From assembly GCF_014137855.1 (NCBI RefSeq), contig NZ_JACGWT010000001.1, positions 868,001-932,000 of the forward strand: a stretch of DNA of 64,000 bases, read 5' to 3'. This document shows, piece after piece, positions 54,199 through 62,857 of this stretch. Made by a program: the position numbers and the translations under genes. Below the pieces are notes generated by a model that was given only the letters and a program-made list of their open reading frames with translations, searched no databases and was not told the origin of the DNA. How positions within the stretch are numbered: the first letter of the stretch is position 1; each line of letters begins with the position of its first letter. The DNA is from Microlunatus kandeliicorticis (GTDB lineage Bacteria; Actinomycetota; Actinomycetes; Propionibacteriales; Propionibacteriaceae).

Positions 54199-54756
54199 TT
54201 GAGCAGCTGGCGGACCCGGACGTCACGGGTCGTCTACGAGAACCGCTGGATCACCGTCCGGGAGGACGAGGTCGTCCGCCCGGACGGTGCGCCCGGTCTG
54301 TACGGCGTGCTCGAGACCCGCTCGCCGGCGGTGTTCGTGGTCGCGGTGACCGCGGCCGAGGAGCTGGTGCTCGTCGAGGTCGACCGCTACACGGTCGGGC
54401 CGTCGCTCGAGGTGCCCGGAGGCGGGACCGACGGCGAGGACCCGGTGGCCGCCGCGCGGCGTGAGCTGCGCGAGGAGACCGGCCTGGTAGCCGACGACTG
54501 GCGTGACCTCGGCCCGGTCCATTCGCTCAACGGGATCACCCGGTCACCGGGCCGGGTGCTGCTGGCCACCGGCGCCCGACCGGATCCCGGGGCCTCCGCA
54601 CTGACCGCCGAGGAACAGGCCCGCGAGGGGATCACCGCGGTGCGGCTGGTCCCGTTGGACGAACTGCCCGCGCTGCTCGCGGGTGGTGCGATCACCGACA
54701 ACGAGGCGCTCGGTGCGCTGCTGCTCGGGCTCATCGCCCTCGGCCGGGTGTCCTGA
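54199..54756 (+). CDS. Nudix hydrolase
   Basis: A 185-residue pyrophosphohydrolase. The Nudix box fits GX5EX7REUXEEXGU exactly: it begins GGGTDGEDPV near residue 74 and ends RELREETGL. The start is poorly marked: TTG 54199, 12 bases after the sucD stop, gives the natural N-terminus SSWRTRTSRVVYENRWITV, which resembles ADP-sugar pyrophosphatases. It may be translated by coupling to sucD. The substrate is unknown. Its 3' end borders a repeat cluster. Confidence 0.9.
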   Translation: MSSWRTRTSRVVYENRWITVREDEVVRPDGAPGLYGVLETRSPAVFVVAVTAAEELVLVEVDRYTVGPSLEVPGGGTDGEDPVAAARRELREETGLVADDWRDLGPVHSLNGITRSPGRVLLATGARPDPGASALTAEEQAREGITAVRLVPLDELPALLAGGAITDNEALGALLLGLIALGRVS

Positions 54757-54772
54757 GCGGTCTTGAGTCCCT

Positions 54773-55156
54773 GCCCTTCGACAGGCTCAGGGCACCGTGG
54801 TGCGGGTGGCCGACTCACGCGCACTGAGCTTGTCGAAGTGCTTCGTGCACACCGCCCTTCGACAGGCTCAGGGCACCGTGGTGCGGGTGGCCGACTCACG
54901 CGCACTGAGCTTGTCGAAGTGCCTCGTTCCCCTCGCGCGCACTGAGCTTGTCGAAGTGCCTCGTGAGCAACCCCGGACTCACGCGCACTGAGCTTGTCGA
55001 AGTGCTTCGTGCACACCGCCCTTCGACAGGCTCAGGGCACCGTGGTGCGGGTGGCCGACTCACGCGCACTGAGCTTGTCGAAGTGCCTCTTTCGCGTTGC
55101 GTGCACTGAGCTTGTCGAAGTGCTTCTCTCGCGTTGCCCTTCGACAGGCTCAGGGC
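54773..55156. repeat. Cluster of ten dispersed hairpin repeats in a composite array (repeat locus 4)
   Basis: Four reverse copies with GCCCT/AGGGC arms start at 54773, 54854, 55018 and 55136. Six forward copies with GCACT/AGTGC arms start at 54821, 54902, 54939, 54984, 55066 and 55103. A 69-bp block joining one of each type recurs identically three times (54773-54841, 54854-54922, 55018-55086). The whole gap 54757-55170 between convergent genes is made of these repeats. Confidence 0.95.
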
Positions 55157-55170
55157 ACCGTTGTCGGCGC

Positions 55171-56796
55171 TCAGGTGGCCTGGGTGGCGCGTTGCGCGGC
55201 GCGGATGGTGAGCGCCATCCACTGGTCGTCGGTGAGGTCGAACTTCCCGCCGGTGGGCAGGAAGGTGTAGACGACCTGGTCGCCGGCGACGGCAACGCCG
55301 ACCCGGAACCGCGAGGTGGTGGTGTCGCTGACCTTCTGGCTGACCACCCACGTCGTCGCCTCGATGCCCACCCCGCCGGCGCCGAGACCGCGGGCCTGGT
55401 CGCCGCCCTCGACCGAGGCGGTGAGCTGCCGCTCCTTGCAGCTCTTGAGGTTCTTGTTCAGCTCGTCGGCCAAGCCGGTGGCGTCCTTGGCGTCGGCGAA
55501 GGTGAAGACCGCCTCGTCCAGCCCGAACGAGGCCGGCATGCCCGGCGGCTTGTCCGAGAGCAGATAGCTCCGAGCCGTCGCGCGCTGGGCGTCGACCTTG
55601 CCGAAGTCGACGTCCTCGCACCCGCTGGTCACCAGGTCGTCGGGCTTGCCCGGCTGCAGCCCGGCCCAGGTCCCGGTGCCCGACTGTGGCTGCGGGATGT
55701 CGGCGAGCGCGAGCAGCCCGGGCTGGTCGCCGGCCGCGGGCGGCGGACCGGCGGTGACCCGGACCAGGCTGGCGCAGATGCCGTGCGCGTCGGTGCACTG
55801 CCGGTCGGTCAGCGTCGCCAGGGCGTCCACGACCGCGTCGATCGCCTTGAGCGGTTCCGACGTCCCGGCCCGGGTGACCAGATCGATCACGTTGACCACC
55901 GTCCCGGTCCGGTTGATGACCACCGTCCGGTCCACGTCGTGCGGCGCATCGCTGACCTGGACGGCCGCGCTCTGGTCGCCGAGCCCGGTGACCACGGCGG
56001 CCCCGGACAGGTAGGAGGCGGCGAGGTCGCAATTGCCCAGGGCGCGGGCGAAGGTGGCGTAGGTCTCGGTCGCCGCCGAGGCGTCGGCGAAGGCGAGCGC
56101 CTGGTGCAGCACCACCGGCACGTTCCGGTCGGGTCCGGTCGCGGGCGCGCTCGGGGTGGCCGCGGACGACGCGGCCGACGACGACGTGGTGGAGGAGGGA
56201 GCGGGGGTCGGAGTCGGTGAGGCGGTCCCACCGGTGGTGCCGAGCGAGCGGGTGAGCACCCGGGTCGGGTCCGGCGCCTGGGCGGTGGCCTCCGGACTCA
56301 GACAGGCCGCCCGCGAGGTGCTGGCGTCGGTGCCGGTCTGGTCGGAGGTGACCCGCCAGGCCGCGCCCGGCAGGATCGTGCGGGCGAGCGCCGGGGTGAG
56401 CAGGTCGTCAGCGCCGAGCCCCGCCTCGGCGGTCGCACTCGGTGTCGCCGGAGCCGACCCGGTCGGGGGAGCCGTGGCGGTCGCGCCGTGCTGCCGGAGG
56501 GCCACGACGGTGATGCCGATCCCGAGCGCGATCACCACCAGCGCGGCGATCACGCCGGCCAGCCACCGTCGACGGGCGGACCGGACGGGGCTGTCGGGGT
56601 GCCGGCGCCGGGCCAGGTCGGGTCGGTCACGGCGGTCGCGCGCGGTCGTCGGCCGGGAGGTCGGCTGGTCGCCCGGAGCCGGAGCACCCGAGGTGTCCTG
56701 GTCTGTGTCGTGCTCGGCGGCGTGTTCGGCGGCGGCGTGCTCGCCCGGGGTCTCGTCGGCGTCCGGCCCGTCGGGCGGCGTGCTACCGGACGACAT
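55171..56796 (-). CDS. Single-pass membrane protein with PknH-type extracellular sensor-like domains
   Basis: A 541-residue protein. A long acidic/charged cytoplasmic N-terminus (about 75 residues) precedes one membrane helix (WLAGVIAALVVIALGIGITVVAL), then a Thr/Pro/Ser-rich extracellular linker. Two related regions follow (about residues 125-320 and 355-535). Each starts with LLTPALARTILPG- or DDLVTSGCEDVD-like text and contains a VVLHQALAF/DEAVFTFADA segment, a Cys, and a VVTGLGDQS/GLGAGGVGIEATTW strand. The layout resembles the PknH C-terminal sensor domain found in many actinobacterial surface proteins; family assignment is by pattern only. There is no kinase domain. ATG 56796 has GAGGAG 13 bases upstream. 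Confidence 0.75.
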   Translation of the reverse strand: MSSGSTPPDGPDADETPGEHAAAEHAAEHDTDQDTSGAPAPGDQPTSRPTTARDRRDRPDLARRRHPDSPVRSARRRWLAGVIAALVVIALGIGITVVALRQHGATATAPPTGSAPATPSATAEAGLGADDLLTPALARTILPGAAWRVTSDQTGTDASTSRAACLSPEATAQAPDPTRVLTRSLGTTGGTASPTPTPAPSSTTSSSAASSAATPSAPATGPDRNVPVVLHQALAFADASAATETYATFARALGNCDLAASYLSGAAVVTGLGDQSAAVQVSDAPHDVDRTVVINRTGTVVNVIDLVTRAGTSEPLKAIDAVVDALATLTDRQCTDAHGICASLVRVTAGPPPAAGDQPGLLALADIPQPQSGTGTWAGLQPGKPDDLVTSGCEDVDFGKVDAQRATARSYLLSDKPPGMPASFGLDEAVFTFADAKDATGLADELNKNLKSCKERQLTASVEGGDQARGLGAGGVGIEATTWVVSQKVSDTTTSRFRVGVAVAGDQVVYTFLPTGGKFDLTDDQWMALTIRAAQRATQAT

Positions 56797-56955
56797 ACCG
56801 GCGGGAACTCCTCGGGTCGGCGGCGCGCGGGCCGGGTTCGGTCGAGACGTCCGGCGCCGGCCGGTGGACCGGGGCGGGCTCCGGGCAACGAAACCTTACC
56901 CGTCCGGGCGTGTCAGCCCGAAGGACGACGGGCCGCCAGCGAGCATGGAAGGGCC

Positions 56956-58248
56956 ATGGCCTCACTCCTCTCGCCCCGCCGCAGCCCGTCCGACCGCGGG
57001 CCGGGCCGCACCGACGGCGGGGTCCGGCTGACCGCCACCCTGACCCAGGACGACGAGGTCGAGCAGACCGAGCTGCTGGCCGTCCCGACGGTCGGGTGGA
57101 TCGTGATGGCGCTCAGCGGGGTGCTGATCACCGCGCTCTGCGGCTGGGTCATCGTCACCGGCCTCACCGTGCTCGGCTGGCTCTCCGACGCCGCCGCCGG
57201 GCTGACCTCCGCGCTCGGCGTCGGCACCCAGCTCTGGCTGCTGGCCAACGGTGCGGGCGCCCGGCTCGGCGGCATCGGCTGGACCGTGACCCCGCTCGGG
57301 CTGAGCCTGGTGGTCGCCTTCCTGCTCAGCCGGTTCGCCGGCCTGGTCGCCCGGCAGTACGTCGCCGAGCACGCGGGCACCACCCGCCGGCGGGCCGTCG
57401 GCACCGTCTCGGCCGTGGTCGCCGCCGGGTACGCCGTGGTCGTCGCGGCCACCGCGCTCGCGCTCGGTGCCCCGGGCCAGGTGGTCCGCGGTTTCGTCGG
57501 GGCGCTGCTGATCGCCGCGGTCGGCGCGCTCTGGGGAGCGTCCCGCGCCGTCGGGTTCCGTCTCACCGAGCGCTGGCCCGGCTGGGCCCGCCCGGTGCCC
57601 GGGGCGGTCGCCGCCGCGCAGCTCGTGCTGCTCGCCACGGGCGCGGCGGCGCTGGTCGCCTCGCTGCTCGTCCACCTCGACCGGGTGGTTCGGCTCACCG
57701 ACGACCTGCACGCCGGGGTCGCCGGCGGCGTCGCGGTCCTGGTCGGCGAGCTGGCCTTCGCCCCGACGGCACTGATCTGGTCCGGTTCGTACGCGCTCGG
57801 CGCCGGGTTCACCCTGGGCCCGCAGACGCTGGTCGCCCCCGCCGCCACCACGCTGTCGCTGCTCCCGCCGTTCCCGCTGCTCGGGGCGCTGCCGGCCGAG
57901 GGCGGCAGCCCGTGGCAGCTGCTCTGGCTGCTCGGCGGCGCCGTGGCCGGTGGGCTCGCCGCCTGGCAGGTCGCCCGACACCGGCCGGACGCCCGGCTCG
58001 ACGAGAGCACGCTGGTCGGCGGTCTCTCCGGGGTGCTGGCCGCGCTGGTCTTCACCGCCCTGGCCTGGCTGAGCAGCGGCGACCTCGGCGACGTCCGACT
58101 GGCCGGGGCCGGCCCGCGGCTGCTCCCGCTGCTGATCATGTCCGTCACCGCGCTCGGCCTCTCGGGGATGGTCTGCGGGTTCGTCCTCGGTCTGGTCCGG
58201 CTGGTCCGGACCCGGCTCGCCCGCCGCGCCGAGCACCCCGCGGGCTGA
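56956..58248 (+). CDS. Multi-pass membrane protein (DUF6350-like) ahead of purN
   Basis: A 430-residue protein with about nine to ten hydrophobic segments spread over residues 45-420 and short loops. It belongs to the uncharacterised actinobacterial family commonly encoded just before purN. ATG 56956 starts the reading used here. A cell-envelope role is possible but there is no motif to support it. The gap of 93 bases before purN carries a separate purN promoter. Confidence 0.8.
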   Translation: MASLLSPRRSPSDRGPGRTDGGVRLTATLTQDDEVEQTELLAVPTVGWIVMALSGVLITALCGWVIVTGLTVLGWLSDAAAGLTSALGVGTQLWLLANGAGARLGGIGWTVTPLGLSLVVAFLLSRFAGLVARQYVAEHAGTTRRRAVGTVSAVVAAGYAVVVAATALALGAPGQVVRGFVGALLIAAVGALWGASRAVGFRLTERWPGWARPVPGAVAAAQLVLLATGAAALVASLLVHLDRVVRLTDDLHAGVAGGVAVLVGELAFAPTALIWSGSYALGAGFTLGPQTLVAPAATTLSLLPPFPLLGALPAEGGSPWQLLWLLGGAVAGGLAAWQVARHRPDARLDESTLVGGLSGVLAALVFTALAWLSSGDLGDVRLAGAGPRLLPLLIMSVTALGLSGMVCGFVLGLVRLVRTRLARRAEHPAG

Positions 58249-58329
58249 CCCGCCGGCTCGCCGGCCGCGGCTCCGGGGGCGCACCGTCCGCCGTCCTGTG
58301 ACCGGTTCGGGCCAGGGCCACCGCGTTGT

Positions 58330-58335
58330 TAGGGT
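58330..58335 (+). promoter_or_regulatory. -10 box TAGGGT for purN (leaderless)
   Basis: TAGGGT ends six bases before GTG 58342 and no ribosome-binding site is present. Confidence 0.6.
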
Positions 58336-58341
58336 GCGGAC

Positions 58342-58929
58342 GTGGCGTTCGGGCTCGTGGTGCTGGTCTCCGGCACCGGGACCCTGCTGCAGACCCTGCT
58401 CGACGCCGCCGCCGAACCCGGGTCGGTCTTCGCCGTCCGCGGCGTGGTGGCCGACCGCGACGGCATCGCCGCCCTCGACCGGGCCGCGGCCGCCGGGGTT
58501 CCGACCGTCGTCCACCCGCTGACCAAGGGATCCGACCGGGCCGCCTGGGACGCCGGGCTGACCGAGGCCGTCGCCCGATGCGACCCCGACCTGGTGGTCA
58601 GTGCGGGCTTCATGAAGCTGGTGGGCGCGACCTTCCTGGCCCGCTTCGGCGGCCGGACGATCAACACCCACCCGGCCCTGCTGCCGTCGTTCCCGGGGAT
58701 GCACGGGCCGCGGGACGCCCTGGCCCACGGGGTCAAGATCACCGGCGCCACCGTCTTCCAGGTCGACGAGGGAGTCGACAGCGGCCGGATCCTCGCCCAG
58801 GCCGCCGTCCCGGTGCTCGACGGCGACACCGAGGACCTCCTGCACGAGCGGATCAAGGTGGCCGAGCGCCAGCTGCTGCTCGACGTCGTCCGCGACCTCG
58901 CCACCCGCGCCGCGCACCCCGCGCACTGA
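58342..58929 (+). CDS. purN: Phosphoribosylglycinamide formyltransferase PurN
   Basis: A 195-residue enzyme that transfers a formyl group from 10-formyl-THF to GAR, third step of purine synthesis. The phosphate-binding start [15 protein letters not shown] differs from the usual SGxGSNLQ, with Ser-Asn replaced by Thr-Leu. The catalytic set is present: Asn and His in [15 protein letters not shown] and Asp in [13 protein letters not shown] 58342 is leaderless. purH follows 26 bases later. Confidence 0.95.
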   Translation: MAFGLVVLVSGTGTLLQTLLDAAAEPGSVFAVRGVVADRDGIAALDRAAAAGVPTVVHPLTKGSDRAAWDAGLTEAVARCDPDLVVSAGFMKLVGATFLARFGGRTINTHPALLPSFPGMHGPRDALAHGVKITGATVFQVDEGVDSGRILAQAAVPVLDGDTEDLLHERIKVAERQLLLDVVRDLATRAAHPAH

Positions 58930-58955
58930 TGCCCCGACCCGAGAGGCCGCCCGCC

Positions 58956-60572
58956 ATGACCCAGCCGCAGACCGATCCGGCCACCGGCCCCGACCACGCT
59001 GCTGCGACCGCGGAGGGCCGCCGGCCGATCCGGCGGGCCCTGCTCTCGGTGTACGACAAGACCGGGCTGGTCGAGCTGGCCCGGCTGCTCGCCGACGCCG
59101 GGGTCGAGCTCGTCTCGACCGGGTCGACCGCGAGCCGGATCGCCGAGGCCCGGGTGCCGGTGACCCCGGTCGAGCAGGTCACCGGGTTCCCCGAGTGCCT
59201 GGACGGCCGGGTCAAGACGCTGCACCCGCACATCCACGCCGGGCTGCTCGCCGACCAGCGCAACCCCGACCACGTCGCCCAGCTCGCGCAGCTCGGGGTG
59301 GCCGGCTTCGACCTGGTGGTCAGCAACCTCTACCCGTTCAGCGCCACCGTCGCCTCGGGCGCCGGGCCGGAGGAGTGCGTCGAGCAGATCGACATCGGGG
59401 GCCCCTCGATGGTCCGCGCCGCGGCCAAGAACCACGCGTCGGTCGCCGTGGTCACCGCGCCCGACCAGTACGACCGGCTCCGCGCCGCGGTCGCCACCGG
59501 CGGGTTCACCCTCGCCGAGCGGCAGCAGCTGGCCGCCCAGGCGTTCGTCCACACCGCCGGCTACGACGTGATGGTGGCGAGCTGGATGGGCACGGTGCTC
59601 ACCGACAGCTCCGCGGGCACCGGGTTCCCGGCCTGGGTCGGCGGGACCTGGGAGCGGGAGACCGTGCTGCGCTACGGCGAGAACCCGCACCAGCAGGCCG
59701 CGCTCTACCGCAGCGTCGGCGGCCCGACCGTCGGGTTGGCCGGTGCCGAGCAGTTGCACGGCAAGGAGATGTCCTACAACAACTACGTCGACGCCGATGC
59801 GGCCCGGCGGGCGGCGGCGGACTTCGACGAGCCGGCGGTGGCGATCATCAAGCACGCCAACCCGTGCGGGATCGCGGTGGGCGCCGACGTGGCCGAGGCG
59901 CACCGCCGGGCGCACGCCTGCGACCCGACGTCGGCCTTCGGCGGGGTGGTGGCGGCCAACCGGCCGGTCAGCGTGGCGATGGCCGAGCAGCTCGCCGACA
60001 TCTTCACCGAGGTGGTGGTCGCCCCCGGGTACGACCAGGGTGCGGTCGAGGTGCTGGCGCGGAAGAAGAACGTCCGGCTGCTGGTCACCGAGCCGGCCCG
60101 CCGCGGCGGCGTCGAGGTCCGCCAGATCGACGGCGGGATGCTGATGCAGGTCCGCGACGTCCCCGCCCTCGACCACGACCGGGCCGCGCACTGGACGCTG
60201 GCCGCCGGCGAGCCCGCCGACGCGGCCACCCTGGCCGACCTCGAGTTCGCCTGGCGCGCCTGCCGGGCGGTCAAGTCCAACGCGATCCTGCTGGCCTCCG
60301 ACGGCGCCAGCGTCGGGATCGGGATGGGCCAGGTCAACCGGGTCGACTCCTCGCGACTGGCCGTGGCCCGCGCCGGCGACCGTGCCGCCGGCTCGGTGGC
60401 CGCCTCCGACGCCTACTTCCCGTTCGCCGACGGGCTGGAGATCCTGCTCGAGGCCGGTGTCCGGGCGGTGGTGCAGCCGGGTGGCTCGATCCGCGACGCC
60501 GAGTCGGTCGAGGCGGCCCGGCGGGCGGGCGTGACGATGTACTTCACCGGGGCCCGGCACTTCTTCCACTGA
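58956..60572 (+). CDS. purH: Bifunctional AICAR formyltransferase/IMP cyclohydrolase PurH
   Basis: A 538-residue enzyme catalysing the last two steps to IMP. The N-terminal MGS-like cyclohydrolase begins [21 protein letters not shown] and includes STGSTASRI and [12 protein letters not shown]. The C-terminal transformylase has [14 protein letters not shown], the KHANPCG active-site block and the closing [17 protein letters not shown] 58956 follows GAGAGG. It supplies IMP to GuaB, encoded 40 kb upstream. Confidence 0.97.
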   Translation: MTQPQTDPATGPDHAAATAEGRRPIRRALLSVYDKTGLVELARLLADAGVELVSTGSTASRIAEARVPVTPVEQVTGFPECLDGRVKTLHPHIHAGLLADQRNPDHVAQLAQLGVAGFDLVVSNLYPFSATVASGAGPEECVEQIDIGGPSMVRAAAKNHASVAVVTAPDQYDRLRAAVATGGFTLAERQQLAAQAFVHTAGYDVMVASWMGTVLTDSSAGTGFPAWVGGTWERETVLRYGENPHQQAALYRSVGGPTVGLAGAEQLHGKEMSYNNYVDADAARRAAADFDEPAVAIIKHANPCGIAVGADVAEAHRRAHACDPTSAFGGVVAANRPVSVAMAEQLADIFTEVVVAPGYDQGAVEVLARKKNVRLLVTEPARRGGVEVRQIDGGMLMQVRDVPALDHDRAAHWTLAAGEPADAATLADLEFAWRACRAVKSNAILLASDGASVGIGMGQVNRVDSSRLAVARAGDRAAGSVAASDAYFPFADGLEILLEAGVRAVVQPGGSIRDAESVEAARRAGVTMYFTGARHFFH

Positions 60573-60681
60573 CCCGCCCGCACCCGCAGTCGGCCGGGGC
60601 GGTCTGCCGACACTTCCGGGGACACCGAGTCGTCGACGTCGGCCCGGGTAGGGTGCAGGGGATCGCCGACCAGGAGAGACC

Positions 60682-61695
60682 GTGTCCCACCCACCCCCCG
60701 AAGCGTCGCGCGCCGAGCGCACCCGGACCGAGCCGTCGGCCGACCGCACCGACGATCTCGCCACCCTGACCGCGGCCGAGCTGGTGCTGGTCGCCTACCG
60801 CAGCCGGGGACACGTCGAGACGCTGTTCGCGCTCTGGCCGGACGAGCTCCCGGTGGTCGTGGTGGACAACTCCGGCGACGTCGACGGGCTGCGGTCGGTC
60901 GTCGAGGCCCGGCCGCACACGCGCTACGTCGACGGCGGCGGCCAGGGCTTCGCCCGGGCCGCCAACCTCGGGGCGCTGAGCAGCACCGCCGAGGTCGTCG
61001 TCTTCGTCAACCCGGACTGCCGTCCGACGCCGGCCGCGCTGGCCGCCCTGGTCCGTGGCGTGCTCGAGGACGAGGGGGCGCTGTCGCACGCGGCCACCAT
61101 GCTCGGCACCGACGGCGAGGTCGAGTCCGGGGTGGGCGGCTGGGAGCCGACGGTCCGAAGGGTCGCCGCCTACGCGGTCGGCCGTGGCGGGCCGGGCCGG
61201 ACGTTCTTCGCCAGCCCCCGGCGCGGTGAGCACCTCGAGGTCGACTGGACCACCGGGGCCTGCATGGCGGTGCGGAGCGCGACCTTCCGGGCCCTCGGCG
61301 GGTTCGACGAGACCTTCTACGTCTACTGCGAGGACGTCGCCTTCGGCCGGGCCGGGCGCCGGGCCGGGCTCCGGTCGGTGCTCCGCGAGGACGTCACCGT
61401 GGTGCACGGGTCCGGCAGCTCCGGCGCGCCGTCGGCCGAGATGATGCGGCTCCGCGGGGTGTCGTTCGCCAACTACCTGCGCCGCTTCGACCGGCCGCTG
61501 CCCGCCGCGGTGATGCGGGCGACCATGATCGCCGGGTCGCTGCTGCGGGCTGCCGCCAACGCGGTCCGGCGACGTCCGTTCGGGGGCGAGCTCGCCTTCG
61601 TCCGCGGTCTGGTCACCCGGACCGCCTACGTCGGCGGACGCGAGGTGGCCGCCGTCCGCTACGCCGAGGTCGGCACCCGCGGGCTCGCCGACTGA
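60682..61695 (+). CDS. Family-2 glycosyltransferase (rhamnosyltransferase-like)
   Basis: A 337-residue inverting GT-A enzyme without clear membrane helices. LVLVAYRSRGHVETLFALWP starts the nucleotide-sugar fold, NPDC stands at the DxD position, and GGFDETFYVYCEDVAFGRAG holds the acidic pair used as catalytic base. GTG 60682 has AGGAGAG upstream and a TAGGGT -10 box at 60649-60654. Its last 37 bases overlap the convergent glycosyltransferase gene. It probably belongs to a surface-polysaccharide cluster that continues beyond the edge. Confidence 0.9.
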   Translation: MSHPPPEASRAERTRTEPSADRTDDLATLTAAELVLVAYRSRGHVETLFALWPDELPVVVVDNSGDVDGLRSVVEARPHTRYVDGGGQGFARAANLGALSSTAEVVVFVNPDCRPTPAALAALVRGVLEDEGALSHAATMLGTDGEVESGVGGWEPTVRRVAAYAVGRGGPGRTFFASPRRGEHLEVDWTTGACMAVRSATFRALGGFDETFYVYCEDVAFGRAGRRAGLRSVLREDVTVVHGSGSSGAPSAEMMRLRGVSFANYLRRFDRPLPAAVMRATMIAGSLLRAAANAVRRRPFGGELAFVRGLVTRTAYVGGREVAAVRYAEVGTRGLAD

Positions 61696-62765
61696 GCGCC
61701 GGACGTGGCGGTGACCGAGCTGCCGCTGGCGCGCGCCGGCTGGAGCCGGAGCACCAGACCCTCGAGCATGCCCAGGCCCCAGGCCAGGTGCAGCGTCGAG
61801 AACACCAGCGGCAGCGACCAGGCCGCCGTCGGTTCGGTCCCCGTCGTCCCGTCGGTCGCGCCCACGAGCTCGGCCGCGTGGGACTCGGGCAGCTCGTCGC
61901 GGGTGGTCCAGATGCGCCAGCTGGCCAGCCCGACCAGCGCGAGATAGGGGACCGCGGCCAGCAGCACGGCGGGCTTCCGGGTGGCCAGGAGCAGCCCGGC
62001 AGCGCCGGTCAGCACCGCGGCGGGCGGTGCCAGGTGCCGGGCCCGGACCGCCTGACGGCCGTTCTTGCGGATCATGTTGCCCTTGCCGCGGCCGTAGCGG
62101 CGGTACTGGCGGAACAGCGCGGGCACGCTCTCGCGCACCTGCCAGCCGAAGCGCATCGCCGGATCGAAGCCGATCTGGTATCCGGCCAGCCGGAGGCGGT
62201 GGTCGAAGTCGACGTCCTCGTTGACCAGCAACCCCTCGTCCCAGCCGCCGACCTCGCGGGCCGCGGCGGCGCGGACCACCGCGAAGGACGCGTGATCGGT
62301 CAGACACGGCTCGGTGGCGTAGTGGTAGACCGAGTTGCCCACGCCGAACTTGCTGGTCATGGCCAGAGCGATAGCGCGGCCGATGGGCGTCCGCGCCACC
62401 CCGATCTTGCGGCCTCCCACCGCGGCCATCCGCGGCTCGCGGAGCAGCCAGGCCAGTCCGGTGGCCAGGTAGTCGGGGGTGATCGACGAGTGCCCGTCGA
62501 CGCGGGCCACGAACTCGCCGCGCGCGGCGGCCAGCCCGATGTTGAGCCCAGCCGGGATGGTGTGCCGTGGGTTGTGCAGCAGTCGCACCCGCGGATCGGC
62601 GTCGGCGAGCTCCTCGACGAGGGTGACGGTGGCGTCGACCGAACCCCCGTCGATCACCAGCACCTCGACCTCGACGCCGTCCTGGGCGAGCACCGCCCGG
62701 ACGGATCGAGCCACCGAGTCGGCCTCGTTGAGCACCGGCATCAGCACGCTGATCAGGTGGGTCAT
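61659..62765 (-). CDS. Family-2 glycosyltransferase, ExoA-like, with C-terminal membrane helices
   Basis: A 368-residue enzyme. The GT-A domain shows ISVLMPVLNEADSVARSV, VDGHS at the DxD site, NEDVDFDHRLRLAGY as the acidic motif and RQYRRYGRGKGNMIRKNGR downstream. Then come three hydrophobic segments from about residue 255. The order is like succinoglycan ExoA, a membrane-bound beta-glycosyltransferase. ATG 62765 is used because upstream same-frame codons are low-complexity. A TM-free region at the C-terminus overlaps the convergent gene. Confidence 0.9.
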   Translation of the reverse strand: MTHLISVLMPVLNEADSVARSVRAVLAQDGVEVEVLVIDGGSVDATVTLVEELADADPRVRLLHNPRHTIPAGLNIGLAAARGEFVARVDGHSSITPDYLATGLAWLLREPRMAAVGGRKIGVARTPIGRAIALAMTSKFGVGNSVYHYATEPCLTDHASFAVVRAAAAREVGGWDEGLLVNEDVDFDHRLRLAGYQIGFDPAMRFGWQVRESVPALFRQYRRYGRGKGNMIRKNGRQAVRARHLAPPAAVLTGAAGLLLATRKPAVLLAAVPYLALVGLASWRIWTTRDELPESHAAELVGATDGTTGTEPTAAWSLPLVFSTLHLAWGLGMLEGLVLRLQPARASGSSVTATSGAQSASPRVPTSA

Positions 62766-62845
62766 CGTCTTGTCGCCTTCCGATCGATGGGCGACCCGTG
62801 GCCGCCGACTGTCTGCTGGTGCGGTGCTGAAGCCGGGTGGCTGTC

Positions 62846-62851
62846 TACGCT
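62846..62851 (+). promoter_or_regulatory. -10 box TACGCT for the glycosyltransferase at the right edge (leaderless)
   Basis: TACGCT ends six bases before ATG 62858. Confidence 0.55.
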
Positions 62852-62857
62852 TGCGCC

